Assembly: GCF_042675725.1 (NCBI RefSeq)
Contig: NZ_JBHTJN010000004.1
Coordinates: forward strand, 248,001-312,000
DNA length: 64,000 nt
Direction of reading: 5' to 3'
DNA from: Seminibacterium arietis
GTDB lineage: Bacteria; Pseudomonadota; Gammaproteobacteria; Enterobacterales; Pasteurellaceae
This document shows, one piece after another, positions 63,994 to 64,000 of the stretch. A program made the translations under genes and the position numbers. Position 1 is the stretch's first letter. The number at the start of each line of letters is the position of its first letter. A model generated the notes under the pieces. That model saw only the letters and a list, made by a program, of their open reading frames with translations. It had not been told where the DNA came from and did not search any database.

Positions 63994-64000
63994 ATGTGGC
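63994..64000 (+). CDS. Start of a further gene, cut by the window edge
   Basis: ATG at 63994-63996 preceded by AAAGGAAGT at 6 nt is a good initiation site, 13 nt after the HAD stop on the same strand. Only Met-Trp and one base are visible, so nothing can be said of the product. Confidence 0.5.

Overview
This window is a chromosome segment of a Pasteurellaceae bacterium, probably from the Haemophilus/Pasteurella side of the family. The 9-bp uptake signal AAGTGCGGT and its complement ACCGCACTT recur dozens of times in and between genes, an OmpP2-type porin and an OapA homologue are present, and gene clusters such as yfgM-hisS-ispG-rodZ-pilF2-rlmN and xerD-MFS-proC-rdgC match the order I recall from Haemophilus. 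The DNA is AT-rich. I see no IS element, prophage, integrase (other than housekeeping XerD), CRISPR array or rRNA operon. It looks like stable chromosome with one accessory-looking block at the left end.

Left end (1-9.8 kb): a glucuronide/uronate catabolic block. An operon on the minus strand runs SDR (probable fructuronate reductase) - HAD hydrolase - NagZ-like GH3 - gusB-like symporter - gusA, then meets a TRAP transporter remnant (dctQ lacking its 5' third, then dctM running off the window). uxuA is divergent. The shared control region holds a perfect CRP site flanked by two UxuR/ExuR-like palindromes that overlap the two promoters. Together the genes should import a beta-glucuronide, split it in the cytoplasm, and take glucuronate/fructuronate to KDG. 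The GH3 enzyme suggests the aglycone may be an amino sugar, as in hyaluronan- or chondroitin-type fragments.

9.8-21.5 kb: housekeeping genes on the minus strand. These are yfgM-hisS-ispG-rodZ, pilF2-rlmN (behind a CRP-S competence-type site), an AI-2E family permease with glnB, mogA, an SLC13 permease with TrkA-C domains, rnhB and lpxB. 21.5-32.7 kb completes the classical envelope run, transcribed pyrH-frr-dxr-uppS-cdsA-rseP-bamA-skp-lpxD-fabZ-lpxA-lpxB-rnhB. 32.8-35.1 kb has a convergent pair of LPS inner-core genes: a phosphoethanolamine transferase and gmhA.

35-54.9 kb: mfd, a SulP permease, tRNA-Ser(GGA), the OmpP2-like porin with an upstream CRP-like site, a UbiH/F-type hydroxylase, miaB, rnb, fabI, a Nif3-like gene, rlmKL, xerD, an HcaT-like MFS gene, proC and rdgC. 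55-64 kb: oapA, an orphan GT32 glycosyltransferase, the ilvL-G-M-D-A operon with a complete attenuator (not listed as an ORF and read here from sequence), a Cof-type HAD phosphatase, and the first codons of another gene.

Many terminators are built from inverted USS pairs, a known Pasteurellaceae habit. Several start codons were moved from the longest ORF to the best ribosome-binding site; each case is stated in its entry.
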